Shown piece after piece: positions 16,475-25,217 of a DNA stretch of 64,000 nt. The notes under the pieces are model-generated. The model saw nothing but the letters and a program-made list of their open reading frames with translations. It searched no databases and had not been told where the DNA came from. How positions within the stretch are numbered: the stretch's first letter is position 1; each line of letters begins with the position of its first letter. The position numbers and the translations under genes were made by a program. Source of the DNA: Sphingosinicella sp. (lineage in GTDB: Bacteria; Pseudomonadota; Alphaproteobacteria; Sphingomonadales; Sphingomonadaceae); contig NZ_JACESP010000016.1 in NCBI RefSeq assembly GCF_013911755.1, positions 1 to 64,000 on the forward strand, read 5' to 3'.

Positions 16475-18793
16475 ATGAAGAAAAGCGCCTTTTCCATCAC
16501 TTTCAGCCGCGGCCTGCTGGCACTCGGCGTCTCGTCGATCGCGCTCGGCGCCGCGCAGGCGCAGGAGGCTGAAACCACCCCGACGCTTGACGCGGGCGAA
16601 ATCGTGGTAACGGCGCGCAAGACCAGCGAGCGTCTTCAGGATGTGCCGATCTCGGTGAGCGCGCTGAGCGGCGACCAATTGCGCGAAAACGGCGCGGTCG
16701 ACGTGAAGGACGTCATGCGCAACGTGTCCGGCCTGTCGTTCGCGGGCGTGGAGCGCGGTCTCGGCAATTACAACATCCGCGGCGTCAGCACCGTCGCCTC
16801 GGCGCCCACCGTCGGCATCTATCTCGACGACATCTCGCTGGTGACGATCGCGACCACGTTCAGCGGCGCCTTCGACCCGATCTTCTTCGATATGGAGCGC
16901 CTCGAAATCCTCAAGGGCCCGCAGGGAACGCTCTACGGCGGCAGCTCGATGGGCGGCGCGATCAAGTACGTCAGCGCCCGGCCGGACACGTCCATGCTCT
17001 CGGGAAGCGCGGCGGCGGGCTTCGCCACCACTGCGCACGGCGACCCTTCCTACAATGTGGAAGGCATACTGAACCTGCCGCTGGTGACGGACACGCTCGC
17101 GATGCGCACCGGATTCCTCTACCGCCGCGACGGCGGCTACATCGATAACGCACCCGGCCTCGTGCAGAATTCGAACTATTCGAGCGCGCCGTCGCCCACC
17201 TACACGCCGCTCGCGCAGGATGCGCTGACGAGCCGCACCATGTCGGATCACAACAAGGCGGACAGCTTCGTCGGCCGCCTGTCGTTCCAGTGGGAGCCGG
17301 ACGCGACCTGGTCGATCCGCCCCGCGCTCTTCTATCAGCGCTACGAGCAGAAAAATCCGGCGCAGTTCTTCCTCGGCGATACGGAGAAGCTCACCTCCTC
17401 GTTCCGCCTCGCGCAGCCGACGGTCGACAAGGCGGGCATCTATAGCCTCGACGTCGAAAAGACGCTGGGGGCCGTGCAGTTCACCTCGCTCACCGCCTAT
17501 TTCGACCGCAAGCTCAATTGGGAACGCGACTACAGCTTCTTCATCGGCGGGCTCGTGCCGCCGATGTTCCCGCTCACCAGCCACAACCTGTCGGCCAGCC
17601 GCACCAAGCAGTTCAGCCAGGAAGCGCGGCTTTCCTCCGGCGGTCCCGGCGACCGTCTGAAGTGGCTCGCCGGTCTCTATTACTCGTGGCAGGACGACAA
17701 CCTCTATCAGATCGTCAACACGCCGGGTGCTGAGCCGTTCATCGGCACCGTCACCGGCTACGTCGGCGACACGACGACGAAGACGAAGCAATACGCGGCG
17801 TTCGGCGAGGTGACCTTCTCGATCACCGATCAGCTCGATGTCACCGCCGGTGTCCGCCTGTTCCAGATCAAGCAGGAAGTCGACATCCTGGGCGACGGCC
17901 CCTTCAACGGCGGGTTGACGCTCGTGCAAGGCCGCAAGAGCAACGAGAAGGGCGTCAACCCCAAGGTCGGCGTTTCCTACAAGGCGACGCCCGACAACAT
18001 GATCTTCGCCTCGGCAGCGAAGGGCTTCCGGCCGGGCGGCCCGAACCGCTTCCAGATCAACCCCGTGCTCTGTGCGGCCGATCTCGAACGCCTCGGCCTC
18101 ACCGCCGCGCCCAACAGCTTCGATTCCGATAATCTCTGGAGCTACGAACTCGGCTCCAAGAACCAGTTCGCCGACGGCCGCGTAACGCTGAACGGCGCAC
18201 TGTTCTTCACCGACTGGAAGAAGATCCAGCAACAGCTCAATCTCATCAACTGCGGCTTCGCCTTCACGGGCAACGCCGGCAGCGCCGAGGTGAAGGGCGC
18301 CGAGATCGAAGGGCGCGTCAATGTCGCGGGCGGCTTCCAGATCGGAGGCAACGCGACCTACACGAGCGCAAAGATCACCAACGCCGCGGTCGGCACTGCC
18401 GTGCAGGACGATGATCAGGTGCTCGCCGTGCCGAAGTGGATGGCGAGCGCTTTCGCAAGCTACGGCTTCGATATCGGTGCTGATTGGCGCGCGCAGCTCC
18501 GCGCCGAATACCAGTACCAGAGCAAGGCGCGCCGGATGTTCGACCGCGTGCAGGCCGTCACCTACGCGGACGCTGGAAAGGGTCTCGTGCCGAACCTCGC
18601 GCAGTTCCGTGAAAGCTATGATGTCGTGAACGCGTCGCTCTCCGCCGACAATGGATCGACGGTGCTGCGGCTCTATGTGAACAACCTCTTCGACGTGCAG
18701 CCGCTCATCGACATGGAACTCGGATCGGGCAATGACTATGCAACGACGCTGCGTCCGCGCACGATCGGGGTTGAGGTCCGTCAGAAGTTCTAA
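16475..18793 (+). CDS. TonB-dependent outer-membrane receptor
   Basis: 772 aa from ATG 16475, which has AGAGGGGAAA upstream; the frame is open further upstream but only this start gives a signal peptide (cleavage near residue 29, GAAQA|Q). The plug begins GEIVVTARKTSERLQDVP and contains MERLEILKGPQGTLYGGSS. Barrel strands run to a terminal Phe (VEVRQKF). There is no STN domain. It immediately precedes a PQQ-dependent dehydrogenase gene and probably brings in the alcohol substrate or a related ligand. Confidence 0.95.
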   Translation: MKKSAFSITFSRGLLALGVSSIALGAAQAQEAETTPTLDAGEIVVTARKTSERLQDVPISVSALSGDQLRENGAVDVKDVMRNVSGLSFAGVERGLGNYNIRGVSTVASAPTVGIYLDDISLVTIATTFSGAFDPIFFDMERLEILKGPQGTLYGGSSMGGAIKYVSARPDTSMLSGSAAAGFATTAHGDPSYNVEGILNLPLVTDTLAMRTGFLYRRDGGYIDNAPGLVQNSNYSSAPSPTYTPLAQDALTSRTMSDHNKADSFVGRLSFQWEPDATWSIRPALFYQRYEQKNPAQFFLGDTEKLTSSFRLAQPTVDKAGIYSLDVEKTLGAVQFTSLTAYFDRKLNWERDYSFFIGGLVPPMFPLTSHNLSASRTKQFSQEARLSSGGPGDRLKWLAGLYYSWQDDNLYQIVNTPGAEPFIGTVTGYVGDTTTKTKQYAAFGEVTFSITDQLDVTAGVRLFQIKQEVDILGDGPFNGGLTLVQGRKSNEKGVNPKVGVSYKATPDNMIFASAAKGFRPGGPNRFQINPVLCAADLERLGLTAAPNSFDSDNLWSYELGSKNQFADGRVTLNGALFFTDWKKIQQQLNLINCGFAFTGNAGSAEVKGAEIEGRVNVAGGFQIGGNATYTSAKITNAAVGTAVQDDDQVLAVPKWMASAFASYGFDIGADWRAQLRAEYQYQSKARRMFDRVQAVTYADAGKGLVPNLAQFRESYDVVNASLSADNGSTVLRLYVNNLFDVQPLIDMELGSGNDYATTLRPRTIGVEVRQKF

Positions 18794-18869
18794 GGTTGAG
18801 CGTATGAGGGGGGACAGGGTGATGATTGCCACGCGTGCCGGGTCCGCATGGTTCCGTTCGGTCAGGACG

Positions 18870-20954
18870 ATGAAGTCCGCCGCCCGGATAACCGCGATCG
18901 CCGCCCTGTCCCTCGCCGCTGCGTGCGGCGCCCAGAAATCGGGCGGCGAAGCCTCGGCGCCCGATTGGAAACGCGCCACGGCCTATTACTACACGGGCAC
19001 GCAGATCACCGCTGAAAACGCCGCCCAGCTCGGCGTCGCGTGGGAGTTCAATGATTTCGTCGTCCGCGGGCGCACGCATCGGGGCGTTGAATCGACCCCG
19101 ATCGTCGTCGATGGAACCATGTATTTCACCGGGCCGTGGAGCGTCGTTTACGCGCTCGATGCGAAGACCGGCGCGCTCAAATGGCAGTATGATCCGGAGG
19201 TCGACGGCCAGTTCGCGCGCCGCACCTGCTGCGATGCCGTGAACCGCGGCGTCGATGTCGCGGATGGCGTTGTCTATGTCGCCACGCTCGATGGCTATCT
19301 CGCCGCCGTCGACGCCGCGAGCGGCAAGGAGCTCTGGAAGACCGACACGATCACCGACCGCACGCGCAGCTACGCGATCACCGGCGCGCCGCGTGTTTCC
19401 GGCAAGACTGTCGTCATCGGCAACGGTGGCGCGGAGATGGGCGTGCGCGGCTACGCGAGCGCTTATGACCGCAAGACCGGCAAGCTCGTGTGGCGCTTCT
19501 TCACCGTACCGGGCGCGGGGCCGGACGAGCATCCCGAAGTCACCGAAGCGCGCAAGACATGGAGCCCGAATTCGCGCTGGGATCTCGGCGGCGGCGGCAC
19601 GGTGTGGGATTCGATCGTCTACGATCCCGACACGAACATCGTCTATCTCGGTACCGGCAACGGGATGCCGCATCCGCTCTGGTCGCGCAGCCCCGGCGGC
19701 GGCGACAATCTGTATCTCTCGTCGATCGTCGCGGTGAATGCCGATACCGGCCGCAAGGTCTGGCACTATCAGACGACGCCCGAGGATAGCTGGGACTATA
19801 CGGCGACGCAGAACATGATCCTCGCCGACATCGAATTCGGTGGGAAACCGCGCAAGGTCATCATGCAGGCGCCGAAGAACGGCTTCTTCTACGTGCTCGA
19901 CCGCGTGACCGGGGAGCTGCTCTCGGCGGAGAAGTTCACGACCGTCACGTGGGCGGAGCGCGTCGACCTCAAGACCGGGCGGCCGGTCATCACCGCGCAG
20001 TCCGATTATTCGAAGGAAACGAAGCTCGTCTGGCCGTCCGAAGCGGGCGGGCACAACTGGCCGCCGATGGCGTACAGCGAGAAGACCGGCCTTGTTTACA
20101 TCCCGGTGCTGCAGGCGCCGATGACCTTCCAGATGTACGATCAGCCCTACAAGCCCTACAGCGGCATTCAGGGCTCGATCGCCGCGTTCCCGGCATTCGG
20201 CGCGTTCGGCAAGGGCGGCGCCAATTCAGAGGATGCCTTTCCCGGCCAGCCGAAGCCGCGTTTCGATGCGGTGCTCACCGCATGGAACCCGAAAACCGGC
20301 AAGATCGCGTGGACGAGCAGCGAGCTGCCGTTCTGGAGCGGCGGCGTGATGGCGACCGCAAGCGGACTTGTCATGCAGGGATCGGCGGACGGCTATCTCA
20401 CCGTTTACGATGGCGTCTCCGGTAAGGTGCTGCACCGGATCAACGTCGGCACGGGCATCATGGCCGCGCCCATGTCCTACGAGATCGACGGCGAGCAGTA
20501 TGTCGCCGTGAACGCCGGTTTCGGCGGCGCGCTCAACGTCGCCTATCCGCCCGGCGCCGTGGCCGCCGAGCGCGAGAACCGCGAGCGTCTGATCGTCTTC
20601 AAGGTAGGCGGCAAGCCGCCCGAACTGCCACCGCTGCGCGAAACGATCGCGTTCACCGAGGCGCCCGCGCAGTATCGCGGCGACGCCGAAGCCGTGAAGC
20701 GCGGCGGCGCGCTCTACGGTGCCTACTGCGGCCGCTGCCACGGCGGCAAGGACGGCATCGGCGGCTATCCGAACCTCTGGAAGATGGCCCCCGAAACGCA
20801 CGACGCGTTCGATGCGATCGTCCTCGAAGGCGTGTTCGCGGACGCAGGCATGGCCGGCTTCGCGGACATCCTCAGCAAGGCGGACGCCCGCGACATCCAC
20901 GCCTTCCTCGCCGAGCCCGCACCGTCTCAGTCGAAGCACTCGGGGCTGCACTAG
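18870..20954 (+). CDS. PQQ-dependent quinohemoprotein alcohol dehydrogenase with C-terminal cytochrome c domain
   Basis: 694 aa from ATG 18870; an alternative ATG at 18822 has a richer Shine-Dalgarno region but a longer N-region. A hydrophobic signal ends in LAAAC, a possible lipobox at Cys19. Beta-propeller repeats fill most of the protein. The vicinal disulfide pair Cys120-Cys121 (RRTCCDAVNRG) and PEDSWDYTATQ, with the catalytic Asp, mark PQQ alcohol dehydrogenases. A C-terminal cytochrome c has CGRCH and a likely Met ligand in DAGMAGF. It oxidises an alcohol in the periplasm and passes electrons to the respiratory chain. No pqq biosynthesis genes are in the window. Confidence 0.93.
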   Translation: MKSAARITAIAALSLAAACGAQKSGGEASAPDWKRATAYYYTGTQITAENAAQLGVAWEFNDFVVRGRTHRGVESTPIVVDGTMYFTGPWSVVYALDAKTGALKWQYDPEVDGQFARRTCCDAVNRGVDVADGVVYVATLDGYLAAVDAASGKELWKTDTITDRTRSYAITGAPRVSGKTVVIGNGGAEMGVRGYASAYDRKTGKLVWRFFTVPGAGPDEHPEVTEARKTWSPNSRWDLGGGGTVWDSIVYDPDTNIVYLGTGNGMPHPLWSRSPGGGDNLYLSSIVAVNADTGRKVWHYQTTPEDSWDYTATQNMILADIEFGGKPRKVIMQAPKNGFFYVLDRVTGELLSAEKFTTVTWAERVDLKTGRPVITAQSDYSKETKLVWPSEAGGHNWPPMAYSEKTGLVYIPVLQAPMTFQMYDQPYKPYSGIQGSIAAFPAFGAFGKGGANSEDAFPGQPKPRFDAVLTAWNPKTGKIAWTSSELPFWSGGVMATASGLVMQGSADGYLTVYDGVSGKVLHRINVGTGIMAAPMSYEIDGEQYVAVNAGFGGALNVAYPPGAVAAERENRERLIVFKVGGKPPELPPLRETIAFTEAPAQYRGDAEAVKRGGALYGAYCGRCHGGKDGIGGYPNLWKMAPETHDAFDAIVLEGVFADAGMAGFADILSKADARDIHAFLAEPAPSQSKHSGLH

Positions 20955-21053
20955 AGCATCGTGCGGAAAAGTGGGAACCGGTTTTCCGCACCCAACGATG
21001 CGACAATAAAGAGATAGAGCGCGCGTCCTGCGTCGGATTTCACGCAGCGCGCT
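20955..21053. repeat. Double-hairpin intergenic repeat between convergent genes
   Basis: Two nested stem-loops fill the gap. The first pairs GCATCG (20956-20961) with CGATGC (20996-21001) and, inside it, TGCGGAAAA (20962-20970) with TTTTCCGCA (20982-20990). The second pairs TAGAGCGCGC (21015-21024) with GCGCGCTCTA (21047-21056), plus CTGCG/CGCAG inside. I recall similar GCGGAAAA-type hairpins as dispersed intergenic repeats of alphaproteobacteria. It may act as a bidirectional terminator; the second 3' arm includes the stop codon of the minus-strand gene. Confidence 0.7.
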
Positions 21054-22232
21054 CTAAATCGCTTCCCCGGCAGCTCTGCCGCTCGCCCACGCCCACTGGA
21101 AGTTATAGCCGCCAAGCCAGCCGGTAACGTCCACCGCCTCACCAATGGCGTAAAGGCCGGGCACGCGCGTCGCCATCATCGTGCGCGACGAAAGTCCGTC
21201 CACGGAAATCCCGCCCGCCGTCACCTCGGCCTTTGCAAAGCCCTCGGTGCCGCTCGGCGTGAAGCTCCAGTCCGTAAGCCGCGCCTCGGCTGCGCGGAGT
21301 GCCTTGTCCGAGACGTTGCCAAGCTCACCCTCAAGCCCGAGCCGCTCGGCAAGGGCGTCCGCGAGACGAGCAGGGAGCTGCGCGGCGAGAACGCGTTTCA
21401 GAAAGGCGCGGGGCTGTGTCTGTTTCTGGCGGATCAGCCAGTCCGGCCCGGCATCGGGCAGGAAATTGACGCCGATCGGCGTCCGGTGCTGCCAGTAAGA
21501 GGATATTTGCAGCATGGCCGGGCCGGAAAGCCCACGGTGCGTGAACAGGGCAGCCTCGCGAAAGCGCACCTTCTGCCAGCGCACCTCGACGTCCGCCGAG
21601 ACGCCGGACAAGGAGCGGAACAGCGCTTCATCGCCTCCCAGCGTGAACGGCACAAGCGCCGGGCGCGGGTGCACGACCGAAAGCCCGAACTGGCGCGCAA
21701 TATCATAGGCAAAGCCGGTCGCGCCAAGCTTCGGGATCGACGGCCCGCCGGTGGCGAGGACGAGCGCGGGCGCTGCGTATTCGCGCCCGCCGATCGACAC
21801 CTCGAACCGGCCGTCGCGATGATTGATGGCGGTTGCCGCGTGACCCAACATCGTCGTGACGCCCGCCTTCGCGCATTCCTCCATCAGCATGTCGACGATC
21901 TGCCGTGCCGACCCGTCGCAGAAGAGCTGGCCGAGCGTCTTCTCGTGCCACACGATGCCATAGCCTTCGACGAGCGCCAGAAAATCCTGCGGCGTGTAGC
22001 GGCCGAGGGCGGATTTGGCGAAGTGCGGATTGCCCGAAAGATAGCGGTCTGCCGCGGTATGAATGTTCGTGAAGTTGCAGCGCCCGCCGCCCGAGATCAG
22101 GATCTTCTTGCCCGGTTCGTCGGCATGGTCGACGAGGAGCACGCGCCTGCCGCGCACGCCCGCTGTCGCCGCGCACATCATCCCCGCCGCCCCCGCGCCG
22201 AGGACGATGGCGTCGAAGCTCTCAGCGTTCAC
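21054..22232 (-). CDS. NAD(P)/FAD-dependent oxidoreductase, HI0933/BaiN family
   Basis: 392-aa flavoprotein. The N-terminal Rossmann motif is VLGAGAAGMMCAA, followed by the family signature KKILISGGGRCNFTN. The C-terminus has GLYAIGEAVDVTGWLGGYNF then QWAWASGRAAG, binding FAD. The start is GTG 22232, which overlaps the end of the upstream gene by 11 nt; upstream codons of the open frame belong to that gene's antisense-free overlap only. The physiological substrate of this family is poorly defined. It is a housekeeping-type pair with the preceding FAD protein. Confidence 0.9.
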   Translation of the reverse strand: MNAESFDAIVLGAGAAGMMCAATAGVRGRRVLLVDHADEPGKKILISGGGRCNFTNIHTAADRYLSGNPHFAKSALGRYTPQDFLALVEGYGIVWHEKTLGQLFCDGSARQIVDMLMEECAKAGVTTMLGHAATAINHRDGRFEVSIGGREYAAPALVLATGGPSIPKLGATGFAYDIARQFGLSVVHPRPALVPFTLGGDEALFRSLSGVSADVEVRWQKVRFREAALFTHRGLSGPAMLQISSYWQHRTPIGVNFLPDAGPDWLIRQKQTQPRAFLKRVLAAQLPARLADALAERLGLEGELGNVSDKALRAAEARLTDWSFTPSGTEGFAKAEVTAGGISVDGLSSRTMMATRVPGLYAIGEAVDVTGWLGGYNFQWAWASGRAAGEAI

Positions 22233-23847
22233 GGGTGATGCTGGCGGCGACCGCCTCGGCGATCTTGATGCCGTCGATCGCGGCGGAAAGGATACCGCCC
22301 GCATAGCCCGCGCCTTCGCCCGCCGGGAACAGTCGCGCCGTGTTCAGGCTCTGGAAGTCCTTGCCGCGCGTGATCCGCACGGGCGAGGAGGTGCGTGTCT
22401 CGACGCCTGTCATCACCACGTCCGGGTGATCGTAGCGCGCGAGCTGGCGCCCGAACACAGGCAGCGCCTCGCGCATCGCCTCGACCGCGAATTCGGGAAG
22501 GCATGTGGACAGGTCCGTCGGGGTGACGCCCGGCTTGTAGGACGGAATGATCTCGCCGAGCTGCGTGGATGCCCGCCCGGCCAGAAAATCTCCCACGGTC
22601 TGACCCGGCGCGTTGTAGTTCGATCCGCCTGCGGCATAGGCGAGCGATTCCCAGCGGCGCTGGAAATCGATCCCTGCGAGCGGCCCGTCCGGGTAATCGC
22701 GCGCGGGATCGATGGCGACGACGAGGCCGGAGTTGGCGTTGAACTCGGCGCGCGAATACTGGCTCATGCCGTTGGTGACGACGCGGCCTTCCTCCGATGT
22801 CGCGGCGACCACCCGCCCGCCGGGGCACATGCAGAAGCTGTAGACCGTGCGTTCGTTCGCGCAGTGGTGCGCGAGGCTGTAGGCTGCCGTGCCGAGGATC
22901 GGATGGCGCGCGAATTTGCCGTAGCGCGCCTCGTCGATCCATGCCTGCGGGTGCTCGATGCGCACGCCGATGGAAAACGGCTTCGCCTCGATATGGACGC
23001 CGCGCCGATGCAGCATCTCGAATGTGGAGCGCGCGCTGTGCCCCACGGCGAGGACGACGTGATCGGCTTCGAGGAAATCGCCATTGTGGAGATGAAGCCC
23101 TCGCACGGCGAGGGTGCCGTCCGCCGCGCGCTCCAGCTCCAGGTCCTCCACCCGTGTTTGCCAGCGATATTCGCCGCCAAGCGCTTCGATGGTCTCGCGC
23201 AGGCTTTCGACCATGGTGACGAGCCGGAACGTGCCGATATGCGGGTGCGCCTCGAACAATATGTCGTCGGGCGCGCCGGCCTTCACGAACTCCTCGAGCA
23301 CCTTGCGGCCGAGGAAGCGCGGGTCCTTCACCCGGCAGTAGAGTTTTCCATCCGAAAATGTGCCTGCACCACCTTCGCCGAACTGGACGTTCGATTCCGG
23401 GTTCAGCTCCGATCGCCGCCAGAGGCCCCACGTGTCCTTGGTGCGCTCCCGCACGATCTTTCCGCGATCGATGATGATCGGCCGGAACCCCATCTGCGCA
23501 AGGATCAGCCCCGCAAACAGCCCGCACGGCCCCGCGCCCACAACGACCGGCCGCAGCCCGGACCAGCCCTCCGGTGCACGTGTAGGAAACCGGTAGTCCA
23601 TGTCCGGCGTGGGACGGACGTCATGGTCCTTCGCGAACCGCGCAAGCACTTCGCCCTCGTCTACTATGTCTACATCCACCGTATAGACGAGCAGGATCGC
23701 GCTCTTCCGCCGCGCATCATTGCCCCGGCGAAACACCGTGAATCCGCGCAATCGCTCCGGCGCGACACCGAGCCGCGCGCAGATCGCAGGCGCCATCGCG
23801 TCGTCCGAGTGATCGAGCGGCAAGGTGAGTCCTGACAGGCGCAGCAT
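22222..23847 (-). CDS. FAD-dependent dehydrogenase, COG2509 family
   Basis: 541 aa from ATG 23847 (MLRLSGLTLPLDH); a start 21 nt earlier is also possible. An N-terminal domain of about 100 aa with FTVFRRGNDARRK precedes VVVGAGPCGLFAGLILAQMG (dinucleotide binding) and ESNVQFGEGGAGTFSDGKL, a family hallmark. The C-terminus has FPAGEGAGYAGGILSAAIDG, the FAD-binding end. The exact reaction is not established for this family. It is translationally coupled to the downstream HI0933-type gene. Confidence 0.9.
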   Translation of the reverse strand: MLRLSGLTLPLDHSDDAMAPAICARLGVAPERLRGFTVFRRGNDARRKSAILLVYTVDVDIVDEGEVLARFAKDHDVRPTPDMDYRFPTRAPEGWSGLRPVVVGAGPCGLFAGLILAQMGFRPIIIDRGKIVRERTKDTWGLWRRSELNPESNVQFGEGGAGTFSDGKLYCRVKDPRFLGRKVLEEFVKAGAPDDILFEAHPHIGTFRLVTMVESLRETIEALGGEYRWQTRVEDLELERAADGTLAVRGLHLHNGDFLEADHVVLAVGHSARSTFEMLHRRGVHIEAKPFSIGVRIEHPQAWIDEARYGKFARHPILGTAAYSLAHHCANERTVYSFCMCPGGRVVAATSEEGRVVTNGMSQYSRAEFNANSGLVVAIDPARDYPDGPLAGIDFQRRWESLAYAAGGSNYNAPGQTVGDFLAGRASTQLGEIIPSYKPGVTPTDLSTCLPEFAVEAMREALPVFGRQLARYDHPDVVMTGVETRTSSPVRITRGKDFQSLNTARLFPAGEGAGYAGGILSAAIDGIKIAEAVAASITRER

Positions 23848-23901
23848 GGGCGATGCCTTTAACGGCAAGCGGCCCTGACGCCAAGCGGCGGGCCATCAGC
23901 A

Positions 23902-24939
23902 TTGCTCTGGTTGCCTTTGTCCGCGAAATCTAGTTCGTGTATCGACGTCCTCTATCGTGAGCCAGCCGGGAGATCCGCCATTCACATCGTTGATGCGCCG
24001 ACCGCGAACAGCCTGCTTTCCCAAGACGAGGCGATTGAGGTTGTTCGCCAATGCTTTGCGGATCTCGACAGCGGGTTGTCCATCGGCTTTCCACCGCTAA
24101 GCGGGCATGGCAGCGACAAGGCCACGCGTTTTGGCGTAAAATCCGGTTACGACGGCCGTCGCCAGCTACCGGGCCTCAAGGTCGGCAGCTATTGGCCGCA
24201 CAATACGGATCGGGGTCTTCCCAACCACGGATCCACAACGCTGCTTCTGGATGACGCGACCGGCTTCCCGTTGGCGCTTGTTTCCGCGACGTATCTGAAT
24301 GCGCTTCGAACCGCAGCGTCGGACGCCGTTGCGGTGGACCTCCTCGCCCGGAAGAATGCGTCGGTTCTTGCCGTGTTCGGGACCGGGCATCAGGCCTTCC
24401 ATGAAGCGATCGCCATCTCGCGCGTGAGATCACTTTCACGCGTCTTCGTTTGCGGTCGTGATACGGGCAGGGCCGCAGCGCTCGCGCAGCGGTTGAGCGC
24501 CGCGGGACTGGATGCGGAAGCTGCGTCCGCAGATAAGGCGCTCGAACAGGCGGACATGGTGGTGACGGCGACGGCGTCGCGTGCGCCGCTATTTTCCGAA
24601 TGCGCGGTGAAACCGGGCACGCATGTGTCGGCGATGGGGGCAGATGGACCTGGAAAGCAGGAACTGCCTGCAGCGCTTGCCGCGCGTGCTGAACTCTTCG
24701 CGGATGCGCTCGATCAGACTTTTTCGATCGGAGAGTTCCAGTACCTAGCGGAGACCGAAGAGCGCGACCGCGTAACGGCGATCGGGTCGGTGATCAACGG
24801 GCGTTCGCGAGGACGTTCCAGCGACGATGCGATCACGATCTACGACAGCTCGGGAATTTCGCTTCAGGATCTCGCGGTCGCCGGATATGTTTTCGAGAAG
24901 GCGCTGGCGGCAGGGCTTACACAGTTCGTCGACGTGTAG
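23902..24939 (+). CDS. Ornithine cyclodeaminase / mu-crystallin family protein
   Basis: NAD(P)-dependent fold related to ornithine cyclodeaminase, alanine dehydrogenase and ketimine reductases. Seen: GLKVGSYWPHN, PLALVSATYLNALRTAASDA, the Rossmann motif VFGTGHQA, and a C-terminal VGSVING-like segment (AIGSVINGRSRG). The start is uncertain: the open frame has only TTG near 23902, while family alignment would place the start near IHIVDAP at 23980 (ATT). The protein is otherwise full length. A remnant of a serine/threonine-dehydratase-like gene lies convergently just downstream; such pairs occur in amino-acid catabolic loci. Confidence 0.85.
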   Translation: MLWLPLSAKSSSCIDVLYREPAGRSAIHIVDAPTANSLLSQDEAIEVVRQCFADLDSGLSIGFPPLSGHGSDKATRFGVKSGYDGRRQLPGLKVGSYWPHNTDRGLPNHGSTTLLLDDATGFPLALVSATYLNALRTAASDAVAVDLLARKNASVLAVFGTGHQAFHEAIAISRVRSLSRVFVCGRDTGRAAALAQRLSAAGLDAEAASADKALEQADMVVTATASRAPLFSECAVKPGTHVSAMGADGPGKQELPAALAARAELFADALDQTFSIGEFQYLAETEERDRVTAIGSVINGRSRGRSSDDAITIYDSSGISLQDLAVAGYVFEKALAAGLTQFVDV

Positions 24940-24948
24940 AGCGTGCGA

Positions 24949-25011
24949 TCAAAGCCACTGCTTGATAAGAGCAAGATCTAGGTTCCCGCCGGAAACGACG
25001 CAACGACCGTC
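24949..25011 (-). pseudogene. Possible C-terminal remnant of a serine/threonine dehydratase
   Basis: Read on the minus strand, this stretch encodes DGRCVVSGGNLDLALIKQWL followed by a stop. The VVSGGN motif and the spacing to the stop match the C-terminal end of PLP-dependent threonine/serine dehydratases. Upstream, the frame is lost and only scrambled fragments remain. The segment is short, so chance similarity cannot be excluded. The rest of the 24940-25217 gap holds nothing that I recognise. Confidence 0.4.
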
Positions 25012-25217
25012 TCGCCGAGCGCCATGATGCGGTCGGTTTTTTGCACGTGCCCATCGCCATGCAGTCCTTGCAATCGCAGGTTTCCTCATTGTCGCAGGCT
25101 TGACGGGTACAGTCATCGCGTTTGAACGGAATTGGAGGCATGGCTCAATCCCGGGTTTTTCACGATTTCTCCGTCCGAAGGCTTCTCCATCTCAGTCGAA
25201 CGGCTGACAAAAGCCGC

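Noticed and set aside
16226-18979. 917-codon open frame on the minus strand
   Set aside because: It is fully antisense to a clear TonB receptor, rich in Arg, Ala and Glu, and has no domain; a typical GC-rich codon-bias shadow.
24917-25141. 74-codon Cys-rich minus-strand frame (MPPIPFKRDDCTRQACDNEE...)
   Set aside because: It overlaps the dehydratase remnant in another frame, its C-terminal half is Arg-rich noise, and no regular metal-binding pattern is seen.
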